Virus record (IMG/VR): IMGVR_UViG_3300032006_000952
Coordinates: 1-21,435 of that record
DNA: 21,435 nucleotides
Reading direction: 5' to 3' (one strand)
Source of the DNA: a virus
Positions 9,001 through 13,298 of this stretch are shown here, one piece after another. A program made the position numbers and the translations under genes. The notes beneath the pieces were generated by a model. That model was given only the letters and a program-made list of their open reading frames with translations. It did not search any database and was not told the origin of the DNA. How positions within the stretch are numbered: position 1 is the first letter of the stretch; every line of letters starts with the position of its first letter.

Positions 9001-11148
9001 TAGGTCTCTAGCGTCTTGGAACCTATTCGCGGCAGGGTCGAGACTAGGATTTACATAGGAAATGTTCTGAAGTGCAGGATACTTTTCTAAAATATATCCA
9101 AATGTTTCCTCTTGAATGAATACTTTATTAGCAGTAATCAAATTCGCAGCATCTTGCTTCTTATTAAAAGCAGGATCACTAGCAGGAGCACTTGCTGGAC
9201 TTAAAACTTGTGGCTTAGCAAGATACTTCTTATATCCAGTAATTGCTAACTCAGATTCATAGTTACCATCATCACCAATATAAGCAGTTTCTAACTTAGT
9301 GAAAATCTTTTCATCTTGTCTAGCACCAAGTCTATATCCATCAATAGATACAGCAGGACGCTTGGCAGGATCCAAAGCATCATCTTGAGAATCTATGTAT
9401 AATCTAGCATCATTTCTTGTTCTTGTTCCAGAAATAGGAAGTTGCTGTACACCTTCAACACCAGTGATACAAGCAGGTCCATTAAATGGATAGTAATTAA
9501 CCTTTTGGTCAGTTGTTTCAATAACTTTAGGTGGTATAATACCATCAATAAATCCACCTTTGTCACTATTAAAGGAGTATCCTTTATGTCCTTTAGCATG
9601 TAAAGATGTATTACCAAAGTTACTATTAGAGTTGGTGATACTCATATCACCACCACTTTCCATTAGGAAGTGATCAGCATAACCAACAGCGAAGATACTA
9701 ACACACTGAATGAATGCATCTTCCGAAGCACGAACGTGGAAGTTTCTCCACTCATCCTTCCAGTAACTATCACCTTTAGCATGGTATGGTACACTATCAA
9801 GTGCATCTGTTAGAGATGCTTGATTAAATGTATTTGTGAACTCATCATATCTGATGAATGCTCTATCATCTCTCTGTAGAGATACACCTGTATACTGAGC
9901 AATAACAACTGACTTAAATCCAGTTGCCTTTAATCCATTTGCCCAGATACCACAAATACCCCATGTTGAACGGATAGAGCAGTTAAAGACATATGGAGAT
10001 GCAGATTCAACTGTATCAACTTCAGCTAGAACCTGTGCATTTTGACTAAGAGGTGGAGTTGATGTTTCTGTTAATACATTTCCAGAGACAATACCACTAC
10101 CAATTGAATTTACTGTACCAGGAACACGATAAATGAACTTACGAGTGTTATTGGCATCAATAGAGAATACCTCAAATGTACCTTCCAATACATCATCAAT
10201 GTTTGTATCAGAAATTGCAACAAACTGCTTAGGGAAGTAACCATGATCTGTTGTGGTTGTAACTTCTACCTGTGTAACTGATCCTGGTAAACTAGGAATA
10301 GTTGTTGCATCATCTAACTTTATACTCTCAATACCTCTAGAGTCAGAAAGAGGTCCAACAATCCTGTTTTCCTGAATTGACGTCTCGAACTCGCCTGGAT
10401 CATCGATTGTTGGTTGGTATCCAGAGAAAGCCTTACCAACCTTCTGATATAGAAGATCTAGTTCAGGTTTATCTGCATATTCAAATACTGTTAACTTATG
10501 GTGAGAGAAGTTAGGAGCATTCTTCTGAGTAAAGTCTGTAGCAGAAGTATAAACCTCACCAGTTCCTTTAGTAGAATTGTATAATGGTGAATATATGCCT
10601 GTTTCACCATCTCTAATAGTAAACTGCCAGAAGTAACAACCACCTGTTACATTAAAGATTGCTGATCTAGATTCTCCTGAATCCGCAGGATCTGGTACAT
10701 ATAATGGTTTGACCATCGTTCTACGAAGATCATAACCAACAAGAGAAGTACCACGAGGAATGATTGCACCACCCTCAGTATTATTAAACTTATAGAGAAT
10801 ATTTTCTGAGTTTGAGAGATCTAGAATCGAACTATCAGTCCACTCATTGATTGATTGATCGAATCCAAATACATCTATACCACTGGTATTTCCTAGTCCT
10901 GGACGGTTATCTATGTAATGTTCACCAGGCATCAGCATGATAGTGAACTGTGAGAACCTATCCTTTTGATTTGGTAAATACGAGAACCTTGCTACCTCCA
11001 AGAAAGCACGCTGAATGCTCTTAAATGGTCTTACAGGAGAATTACCTCTGTTATTCAACTCATCCGATGCATTAAAATCATCGGGAGAAACATACAGATA
11101 CCTACCTGTTTTACTGGTAATCAGGTTATCCAGTCTAGTGAGTGGCAT
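1..11148 (-). CDS. Giant repetitive virion structural protein (tail-fibre or adhesin-like), 3' end outside window
   Basis: One minus-strand frame runs from ATG at 11148 to the left edge, 3,716 codons with no stop in the rows I read (nearly all), so the C-terminus is missing. The protein starts MPLTRLDNLITSKTGRYLYV, a type of start I associate with very large structural proteins of cyanomyoviruses. Roughly the first 700 residues look beta-rich. They are followed by helical modules with the pattern KCxRDxGYxVDAxxxDLxFGGN, then about 1,200 residues of mosaic beta-type repeats (motifs LTFTC, HTYPR and HTFVSA), then more helical modules and a long non-repetitive part. Near the left edge are stretches such as DFYAQSKKEDGGIVFYTGIN and GNRKINAITGEEEFLERAQ. 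I infer a tail or baseplate appendage exposed on the virion, possibly contacting the host surface. Gene-level confidence is high; the exact location in the particle is not shown by the sequence. A perfect late promoter precedes it, and only a weak AGGG stands 10 bases before the ATG. Confidence 0.9.
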   Translation of the reverse strand, partial: MPLTRLDNLITSKTGRYLYVSPDDFNASDELNNRGNSPVRPFKSIQRAFLEVARFSYLPNQKDRFSQFTIMLMPGEHYIDNRPGLGNTSGIDVFGFDQSINEWTDSSILDLSNSENILYKFNNTEGGAIIPRGTSLVGYDLRRTMVKPLYVPDPADSGESRSAIFNVTGGCYFWQFTIRDGETGIYSPLYNSTKGTGEVYTSATDFTQKNAPNFSHHKLTVFEYADKPELDLLYQKVGKAFSGYQPTIDDPGEFETSIQENRIVGPLSDSRGIESIKLDDATTIPSLPGSVTQVEVTTTTDHGYFPKQFVAISDTNIDDVLEGTFEVFSIDANNTRKFIYRVPGTVNSIGSGIVSGNVLTETSTPPLSQNAQVLAEVDTVESASPYVFNCSIRSTWGICGIWANGLKATGFKSVVIAQYTGVSLQRDDRAFIRYDEFTNTFNQASLTDALDSVPYHAKGDSYWKDEWRNFHVRASEDAFIQCVSIFAVGYADHFLMESGGDMSITNSNSNFGNTSLHAKGHKGYSFNSDKGGFIDGIIPPKVIETTDQKVNYYPFNGPACITGVEGVQQLPISGTRTRNDARLYIDSQDDALDPAKRPAVSIDGYRLGARQDEKIFTKLETAYIGDDGNYESELAITGYKKYLAKPQVLSPASAPASDPAFNKKQDAANLITANKVFIQEETFGYILEKYPALQNISYVNPSLDPAANRFQDARDLILANRSEIVNSAWTRTVETYPTHSSAEVKCKRDIGYVVDAIAEDLRDGGNSNIIAATKTFFNDDGTPLINGIVGEEDQAIYAFYRGADFAKKAIANLLTFKDNTITVDPSNSASTSFTPTGASYSPTTGDLVLTVNSHGLSGISTYSATNAVYTPTTGVMTLTIANHGFVAGDRVKIADNSLTFTCNQDGNVSQHTYPRTSDPSRGNWLAITNVTTNSFDVNVGASPEVSFTPTGVTYNAATGDLVLTIGSHTLVAGTNISINNNSLNFTCSMDDHGSVHSYPRITDPASQTSLPITAVTSTSITVNVGSSPEVSHTVTNANYTPTTGDMDLIIGDHNFRGYSSYTATDAAYNPTTGIVTLTVNDHGLINGDKVKIANDSLTFTCAEDSNATNHTYPRAGDPVSNSWISISNVTTNTFDVQVLSNVPSTNTTAHTFVSASANGITKAGDSLRILDDSLTFTCAQDGNGSNHSYPRAQTNTTTAANADYNPTTGIITFTITGHGLINGDQIKIADDSLTFTCAQDGGGTQHTYPRATDPVSGKWLTISSATANTFNVQVLDTVPSTNTTAHTFVSASANGISTKKDPAQGNAVHVVSVGSSSATVTNAAFAPSSGILSLTIPGHGYSNGDRVKITEGSLTFTCAKDGNATNHSYPRKTDPFYDEWLQISNATTDQFEINVGVAGPNGQHAHQFVSATNNGVLKQDGSIVVNVGISSNTTAHTFASSTAGGIKSGGSYTHTFVSADSGAVVTGGSYTHTFVSATADGITKQGDTLSIDNNALTFTCAMDGFATEHTYPRTSDPVSGEKLAIASTTNDTITVNVGTTALTNYTPSGATYDASTGNMVLTVGQHDLYAGTNIKIANDSLSFTCDMDGNFSTKTYPRSTDPVYGKPVEIVSVGSATKTATDAAYDPGTGVLTITIANHGYGNGDRVIIADGSLTFTCAKDNNATNHAYPRATDPCSGNWLPISGVATNTFNVNIGISPDVSAHTFVSATADGITRQDGTITVNVGSSPLVNYTPTDATYTPTTGIMNLNIGAHGLEVGTAVKIADDSLTFTCSQDSNATQHTYPRPNIDNHTATNALYNPTSGILTLTVAAHGIKAGDWVKLDDDSLTFTCAQDGNGTNHTYPRSSDPISGRYVQVAAVTTDTFDIQVLDSAPSTNTTTHTFVSAAANGIKQKRDRSYNTAVPITAVETTVHTVTGASYNPTTGIMTLTVNGHGFANGNKIKLADNSLTFTCAKDQNATNHTYPRTSDPSSGKWLTISNATTNTFDVQVLTTAPSTNTSTHTFVSAASGGLTRQTGIVSVNVGISSNTTTHTFVSAATNAVVTGGNYTHTFKSATTGAITGGGNYAHTFIKAAANGVKVYPAVVTNAASRNKDAYNLVTANKAAIITSGIAAIDAAYPSHASSGYTTKCERDLGLIIDAVLQDLWFGGNEYTISYLKTYFDGNSLLSNGVQGEVPQTIVGLNKVQDQINLAINNQLASTDTSITLDNAADPAIVSDAHADAYNLLQSNRKFIAREAYERMKVAHPSYSVAAGYTMQDCLDDVYDVIRDLGYNIKFGGNHKTWDIGNGFATNDFNGVPLAMPVNERTEVKRVYTEAKDIAVSVIRNLTVTPTNWTPSGDSVQVTDTTIIADGSNPACQGIASAINTLFDIIEQGIGDDGGAGSVTSITRTEPTQPGSYTAGNCADVLNTVDTLIGLFIDSLNAGNLNDLPPISNGEWDCANVRTSIDNLVSIINDAIAAGSMTGFPTLNYGDFKNNLSASKCYRDVGYIVDAVANDLKFGGNINSVQAGEAYYSGNNLDFINNEKNETIDAWGVVKNIAISALRNHTQQLNGCNITLNSATISVGSNTGLAIGMKVEEYAPSSFNSDGQLTSGSPITTNIPAGTYIKKLVGNDSIEIGVENARLSTGNTVVATATNTNATLYFTFEKGQWADTIPSTDSSLNSVGAGYPECAAVVSAVDTLVDNVIFVINNGINSVQRTEPTYTSSDYSSRSTLWSIDVTGAGSTNPHNFETGTPVRLVPRPRFDIGTSKYVEVDKRAVRLPNGFETNRTYYVIAPGRRTTPFNYSGSTEFNGSGNTNQNLMLAESKENAASGIYIYSAEADSIDPDVEIDLYQFVLDEKYDLHSYKTSLDGNINGGIKTNVAHIFDVPFSNVTPQRVFFRQKDAVTNLPTLSATYNGDNANANGGDSTAGVADASGRLNPEYEFYVRFVYSAVYKNKVLCIYKTHADAINDVNRINFVAAQTMDFVLYASKKNAPLAFDPRGTAYSNSTTGRWFIKVKDTSSNGAGANGSNQDSILWRFQQSDFLLSVPPKSDDSYYNRQVDARPAKDRVYRVRYVIPKYLEGVRDPINGFVIKNRTDSLRKLKPQKILLKPAPGTTKTDAYFENTANAGERIGWTNQQIITALGDDANAYDPYRLDIEGQGITYPKKITTKTGKVQFTIQSAKLTNIDGDDFLEITAFDFTPDPTVASLADEYFRTVKITSPQGGSFVANSSQRTNDNKVTWAGNSSGTAYVQAYMSVGSDHYLILKGSAIDKNLVYSQYTNTRITQGTIFADVLDHPDAGKSLDLKDQIKNSLNKYYYKQSNAPVYQLTPGDTIKEDGSDNTYYIHSVEDAGEIEDTFYIYDVETLQRRIAKQQEGIYYLTLLRGNISPLPTGAGNQNNFRDFKFSQPISYLYPQNYKNDPFWFKYNGTSSQEKAIANTLIDPPATVCAADNYVHGLVRTNDSKANVTRETIADLTETPAFVANTYTGTNEIQAQVGNASAGAEDRLIPISGDNRVASQQRFYVELRRPSIARAGNHTFEYLGFGPGNYSTGLPARQEVVLTSTQDFYAQSKKEDGGIVFYTGINSNGELYIGNRKINAITGEEEFLERAQLVDSDDDEDDIGSLVTTFDVPVTFNQNITVNGGDGDKVSAFNAPILISVDNADLTNQNTPLLIRSRVNNSNPDGSKNDPLLDRASFNPRETGDIFLGKNYVKAAVFQLSPRRNGQDYKIQTH
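3643..8916 (-). repeat. Four dispersed copies of a Cys-x-x-Asp ... FGGN helical module in the giant protein
   Basis: Four segments share the pattern K-C-x-R-D-x-G-Y-x-V-D-A-x-x-x-D-L-x-F-G-G-N: 8851-8916 (RDIGYVVDAIAEDLRDGGN), 4699-4764 (RDLGLIIDAVLQDLWFGGN), 4312-4380 (a variant with YDVIRDLGYNIKFGGN) and 3643-3708 (RDVGYIVDAVANDLKFGGN). Three of them are preceded by a helix of the type D-x-Y-N-L-x-x-x-N-K-x-x-I. Two lie close together, one lies on the far side of the beta-repeat block, and one is further downstream. They look like diverged copies of one structural unit placed between beta-rich blocks. The function is unknown. Confidence 0.75.
4920..8660 (-). repeat. Mosaic tandem protein repeats inside the giant virion gene
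   Basis: This stretch encodes diverged copies of a module whose core reads GHGxxxGDxVKIADNSLTFTC, then a DGN-type turn, HTYPR, (T/S)DP, KWL and FDV. I counted twelve copies of the LTFTC-type core, near 5290, 5650, 5830, 6172, 6397, 6649, 7072, 7435, 7612, 7846, 8188 and 8440. They are interleaved irregularly with shorter HTFVSA-type units near 4945, 4993, 5050, 5145, 5505, 6037, 6726, 6780, 6832, 6926, 7284 and 7692. The nucleotide sequences have drifted, but the protein motifs stay clear. Order and spacing vary, which suggests duplication and recombination rather than a simple tandem array. The fold is unknown to me; a beta-sandwich is an inference. Confidence 0.85.
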
Positions 11149-11187
11149 ATCAATCTGACCCTATTTTGCTAATAATCTGCTCGAAGT

Positions 11188-11195
11188 TATTTATA
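11188..11195 (-). promoter_or_regulatory. T4-type late promoter for the giant virion gene
   Basis: The minus strand reads TATAAATA, identical to the T4 late promoter -10 element recognised by the gp55-type sigma factor with gp33 and the sliding clamp. It lies 39 bases before the ATG at 11148 and just after the stop of the oxygenase gene, in the only intergenic gap of this segment. Late transcription fits a structural gene. Confidence 0.75.
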
Positions 11196-11203
11196 CAAGA
11201 GGA

Positions 11204-11812
11204 TTACAAGGAACCCTGAACCTCCCTATTAAAACATGACCATATGATATTTTTAGTACCTTTTACAATAGGAACTGAAGAATGAATAAAATAAGGTCCA
11301 CAAGGACACATAAGTAAACTATTTTTAACTGGTTCAACAGTTATTTTATCCATCATATAGTTAGTACCTCCTCCTTCAAAATCATCATTGAGATATAGAA
11401 TACCTGAAAGGATAAATCTACCAAATTCATACAAATCTACATGGTAATCATACTCATCTCCTTTCTCATAATTTCTAAAAGTAAACTTACTGGATGCTCT
11501 ATTTGCATTAGAAGCACTTAATGTATACTTAAAAAGTTCATTATCCTTACAATAATCATGCTGTACTTTCTCATATATGTTAGTTAAACGCTGATCCAAT
11601 TCATATACTCTTTGTCTTCTTATAAGATCAGGGTATATCCTAGCTAATTCAGTAATATTATAACTGTCATTGCGAACACTATCAGTCCTTGGTCTTGGAT
11701 GAACTCTATAATCATAATGACAATATTCTAAACATTTATCACGAATTTCCTCGATGTCATCAGCGACATCAAGATATTGCCATATAAAAGGAGTATGTTC
11801 TATTTTTTTCAT
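11204..11812 (-). CDS. 2-oxoglutarate/Fe(II)-dependent oxygenase, prolyl-4-hydroxylase type
   Basis: The 202-residue protein has the metal-binding triad of the 2OG-Fe(II) oxygenase fold: H124-V-D126 in DYHVD and H177 in PYFIHSSVP. K187, in VKGTKNIIW, sits where prolyl-4-hydroxylases use Lys or Arg to hold the 2-oxoglutarate carboxylate. Between them is the usual ILYLNDDFEGGGTNY strand-turn. Enzymes of this family couple 2-oxoglutarate decarboxylation to hydroxylation of a substrate; the substrate here is unknown, with protein proline or another amino acid being possible. Such genes are common in cyanophages. The ATG lies six bases after the 3' end of tRNA-Asp, with no Shine-Dalgarno sequence. 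The gene is probably co-transcribed with cpeT and the two tRNAs, and is separated from the giant gene by a late promoter. Confidence 0.85.
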   Translation of the reverse strand: MKKIEHTPFIWQYLDVADDIEEIRDKCLEYCHYDYRVHPRPRTDSVRNDSYNITELARIYPDLIRRQRVYELDQRLTNIYEKVQHDYCKDNELFKYTLSASNANRASSKFTFRNYEKGDEYDYHVDLYEFGRFILSGILYLNDDFEGGGTNYMMDKITVEPVKNSLLMCPCGPYFIHSSVPIVKGTKNIIWSCFNREVQGSL

Positions 11813-11818
11813 AATTTA

Positions 11819-11892
11819 CGGGATTGACGAGGATCGAACTCGCAACTTCCTGCGTGACAGGCAGGTGCTCTAACCAGTTGAACTACAACCCC
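11819..11892 (-). tRNA. tRNA-Asp (anticodon GTC)
   Basis: A full cloverleaf can be drawn: acceptor GGGGTTG with CAATCCC (one G-U), D arm GTTC/GAGC, anticodon stem CCTGC/GCAGG around loop CTGTCAC, T arm GCGAG/CTCGT around TTCGATC, and discriminator G. The anticodon GTC reads GAC and GAT. No CCA is encoded. The 5' end is two bases after the end of tRNA-Thr. GAT is a frequent codon in the structural genes here, so the tRNA may help late translation (inference). Confidence 0.95.
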
Positions 11893-11894
11893 AA

Positions 11895-11966
11895 TGCCAT
11901 CAGACGGATTTGAACCGCCGACCTTGGCTTTACAAAAGCCCTGCACTACCGCTGTGCTATGATGGC
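11895..11966 (-). tRNA. tRNA-Thr (anticodon TGT)
   Basis: The acceptor arms GCCATCA and TGATGGC pair perfectly. The D arm is GCAC/GTGC, the anticodon loop is TTTGTAA (anticodon TGT, reading ACA), the T arm is GGCGG/CCGTC around TTCAAAT, and the discriminator is A. The outermost anticodon-stem pair is a G-A mismatch. No CCA is encoded. ACA is a preferred threonine codon in this AT-rich DNA. The first ten bases overlap the end of cpeT, including its stop codon. Confidence 0.93.
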
Positions 11967-12493
11967 TCAACTTTCTGCCTCTTAAACTCTAGGTGTCCAT
12001 AATTAGAACCCCATATTTTCTGTCCTGTGTCAACTGCTTTACCAATATCCATCACTTTCAACATATCTTCTGTTAATGTAATATCATTCTGAAGATATGT
12101 CTCTTTACCTTCCCATTCTACAAAACATTCACATCCTGTAGTACCTCCTTTAAATGACCCATCTGCCATTTTCTGAAATAACAAATCACAACCAGGACGA
12201 TATTTTAAATCGTCCTCTGTGATTTCATCTAGTTTTTGACCTCCAGCATACTTATCTAGATTACCAAGTAATTCGTGATTTCTTGTTCTAACAAAACCAT
12301 CTTCCAATACAACCTCAATTACATACTGTAAATAAGGTCTTTTCCTCATATAATTATATGCCTGTTCACCATAGTATCTATTATTACCCATTGGTTTATA
12401 GGTAATCCAAATATGTGCATATCTGGTAGGATGACACTGTGCTTGATATTTGTTAGAAAAAGTGCCTTCGATTAATTCTAGAAAATCTTCCAT
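11957..12493 (-). CDS. cpeT: CpeT-type phycobiliprotein chromophore lyase
   Basis: The 178-residue protein matches the CpcT/CpeT family from end to end. Family landmarks are FSNKYQAQ...PTRYAHIWI near the start, the segment YGEQAYNYM...PYLQYVIEV, LKYRPGCDLLF, the GSFKGGTTGCEC turn, ETYLQND and KIWGSNYGHLEFKR at the end. In cyanobacteria these proteins attach phycoerythrobilin or phycocyanobilin to a cysteine of a phycobiliprotein beta subunit. Cyanophages carry shorter versions as auxiliary metabolic genes, thought to act on host light harvesting or pigment handling during infection. The start ATG overlaps the previous stop as TAATG. The TAG stop lies inside the acceptor stem of tRNA-Thr. The assignment to the family is firm; activity in the phage context is inferred. 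Confidence 0.93.
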   Translation of the reverse strand: MEDFLELIEGTFSNKYQAQCHPTRYAHIWITYKPMGNNRYYGEQAYNYMRKRPYLQYVIEVVLEDGFVRTRNHELLGNLDKYAGGQKLDEITEDDLKYRPGCDLLFQKMADGSFKGGTTGCECFVEWEGKETYLQNDITLTEDMLKVMDIGKAVDTGQKIWGSNYGHLEFKRQKVEPS

Positions 12494-12660
12494 TAACTTG
12501 GTTTCTTAGGAGGTGTAGGTATCTTACCTGTTTTTCTAAGTTGTTCATCTCTAAAAGCACGAAGAACTGGACCCTCTTCCCACTCCCATACTTCCTCTCG
12601 ACCTTTTTTGTCAATTTTTGTCCAGGATTTTTTTTCTACTCTATCGGGATTCAATTTCAC
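12493..12660 (-). CDS. Small basic/tryptophan-containing protein of unknown function, upstream of cpeT
   Basis: This encodes 55 residues, starting VKLNPDRVEKKSWTKIDKKG and ending in a proline/lysine tail (PTPPKKPS). I chose the GTG at 12660 because GGAGGAGG lies just before it at 12670-12663, whereas a longer frame from TTG at 12711 would begin inside the terminator hairpin and read through the promoter. The middle is charged and contains three tryptophans (WTKI, VWEWEEG), with no signal peptide or membrane segment. It is translationally coupled to cpeT through a TAATG overlap. I do not recognise the family. Confidence 0.75.
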   Translation of the reverse strand: MKLNPDRVEKKSWTKIDKKGREEVWEWEEGPVLRAFRDEQLRKTGKIPTPPKKPS

Positions 12661-12682
12661 TTCCTCCTCCAGTAATGGAAAA

Positions 12683-12711
12683 ATTATAGCATAAAAAAGG
12701 AGGGGTTGCAA
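12683..12711 (-). promoter_or_regulatory. Sigma70-type promoter overlapping a terminator
   Basis: On the minus strand, TTGCAA (12711-12706, four of six matches to TTGACA) is followed by exactly 17 bases and then a perfect TATAAT (12688-12683). Transcription would begin near 12676, shortly before the ribosome-binding site of the 55-aa gene. It would drive that gene, cpeT, both tRNAs and the oxygenase with the host-type RNA polymerase holoenzyme, as expected for early or middle expression. The -35 box lies within the hairpin of the terminator. Confidence 0.65.
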
Positions 12712-12722
12712 CCCCTCCTTTA
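12692..12722 (-). terminator. Intrinsic terminator of the beta-barrel-like gene
   Basis: A perfect palindrome at 12697-12720 (AAGGAGGGGTTG and its complement), extended by one A-T pair, forms a GC-rich hairpin. On the minus strand it is followed by TTTTTT. It starts about 20 bases after the TGA/TAA-type end of the gene at 12741. The plus strand has only a three-T tract, so the terminator acts on minus-strand transcripts. Confidence 0.9.
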
Positions 12723-12740
12723 AACTTATCTGATTAGAGA

Positions 12741-13124
12741 TCAGAATGTGTACTTAGCACCGATTTTAGCACCCCAGTTAACTTGATCGTCACCAGATAC
12801 TTCGGCAGTGATGCCAGAAAGCTCACCGTATACACCTAGATCAGGTGTTGCAGCGACAGAAACGCCAACTTTTCCAGAGAATTCAGTCTCAGTGTCATCA
12901 GAAGAATCTGTATGAACGAATGAAGGACCGATTTGTGCATAGAAACCAGCAGTCTCTGTTAGAGAACCTTCGTATCCGATATGGATATCGCTAGTTGCTT
13001 CTGAATAATCTCCATCAGGATATGAAAGATTGCTTTCAACATTCACGTATGGACCAGCAAAAGCTGCACCAGCGAGAAGGAATGGAGATGCTGCAATCGC
13101 AGCGATTGTTGATTTGATAGACAT
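12741..13124 (-). CDS. Secreted beta-barrel-like (porin-like) protein with signal peptide
   Basis: The 127-residue protein begins with a clear Sec signal peptide: basic start MSIKS, hydrophobic core, and an AFA site, so cleavage is expected after A23. The mature part of about 104 residues alternates hydrophobic and polar residues in strand-like segments (for example GFYAQIGPSFV, GVYGELSGI, GAKIGAKYTF). It ends in phenylalanine, as do substrates of the BAM machinery for outer-membrane insertion. It is much shorter than a classical porin; about 6-8 strands would fit. It has its own promoter region and terminator, separate from the hub operon, and there is no Shine-Dalgarno sequence before ATG (the bases are A-rich). 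Placement in the host outer membrane is an inference; a periplasmic or virion role is possible. Confidence 0.8.
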   Translation of the reverse strand: MSIKSTIAAIAASPFLLAGAAFAGPYVNVESNLSYPDGDYSEATSDIHIGYEGSLTETAGFYAQIGPSFVHTDSSDDTETEFSGKVGVSVAATPDLGVYGELSGITAEVSGDDQVNWGAKIGAKYTF

Positions 13125-13162
13125 GTTTGTTTTTTTCGAGTGTCTCGCAAGGATACAATAAG

Positions 13163-13218
13163 ACCCTGCGGATGATAGACTTCCCCGACATGGGAGTCTG
13201 TTTACATCTACACAGGGT
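13163..13218 (-). promoter_or_regulatory. Structured 5' leader (extended stem-loop) of the beta-barrel-like gene
   Basis: The leader between the promoters and ATG 13124 can fold into one long interrupted hairpin. ACCCTG (13218-13213) pairs with CAGGGT (13168-13163), GATG (13208-13205) pairs with CATC (13174-13171), and AGACTCCC pairs with GGGGAAGTCT (13199-13177, one bulge) around loop ATGTC. The leader is about 120 nt, long for a phage gene, and lacks a ribosome-binding site. It could control translation or mRNA stability. It does not match any riboswitch consensus I know. Confidence 0.5.
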
Positions 13219-13252
13219 ACGATTCTTTCGGGCCTGATGAGTTATGTAAAGT

Positions 13253-13260
13253 TATTTATA
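13253..13260 (-). promoter_or_regulatory. T4-type late promoter upstream of the beta-barrel-like gene
   Basis: An exact TATAAATA on the minus strand, 128 bases before ATG 13124. It begins two bases downstream of a sigma70-type -10 box, so host-type and late holoenzymes would start within about ten bases of each other. Confidence 0.7.
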
Positions 13261-13261
13261 C

Positions 13262-13290
13262 ATTATGCCATTTTACTGATGTTGGGTCAA
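13262..13290 (-). promoter_or_regulatory. Sigma70-type promoter upstream of the beta-barrel-like gene
   Basis: TTGACC (13290-13285) and CATAAT (13267-13262), each five of six matches to consensus, are separated by exactly 17 bases on the minus strand. Transcription would start near 13255 and run through the structured leader. This would allow expression before late transcription begins. Confidence 0.65.
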
Positions 13291-13298
13291 TACCCCTT

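Noticed and set aside
1953-9617. Short open frames on both strands within the giant gene
   Set aside because: They overlap a continuous frame with recognisable repeats; their proteins are low-complexity shadows.
11819-11966. tRNA pair as an integration site
   Set aside because: No integrase, direct repeat or other sign of lysogeny is visible in the window.
12661-12711. N-terminal extension of the 55-aa gene from a TTG codon at 12711
   Set aside because: It would start in the terminator hairpin, read through the -10 box, and has no ribosome-binding site; GTG 12660 follows GGAGGAGG.
13163-13252. Glutamine (glnA/downstream-peptide) riboswitch in the leader
   Set aside because: The conserved GGACGGAAGUAGG-type segment is absent; only a distant GGGGAAGTCT resemblance remains.
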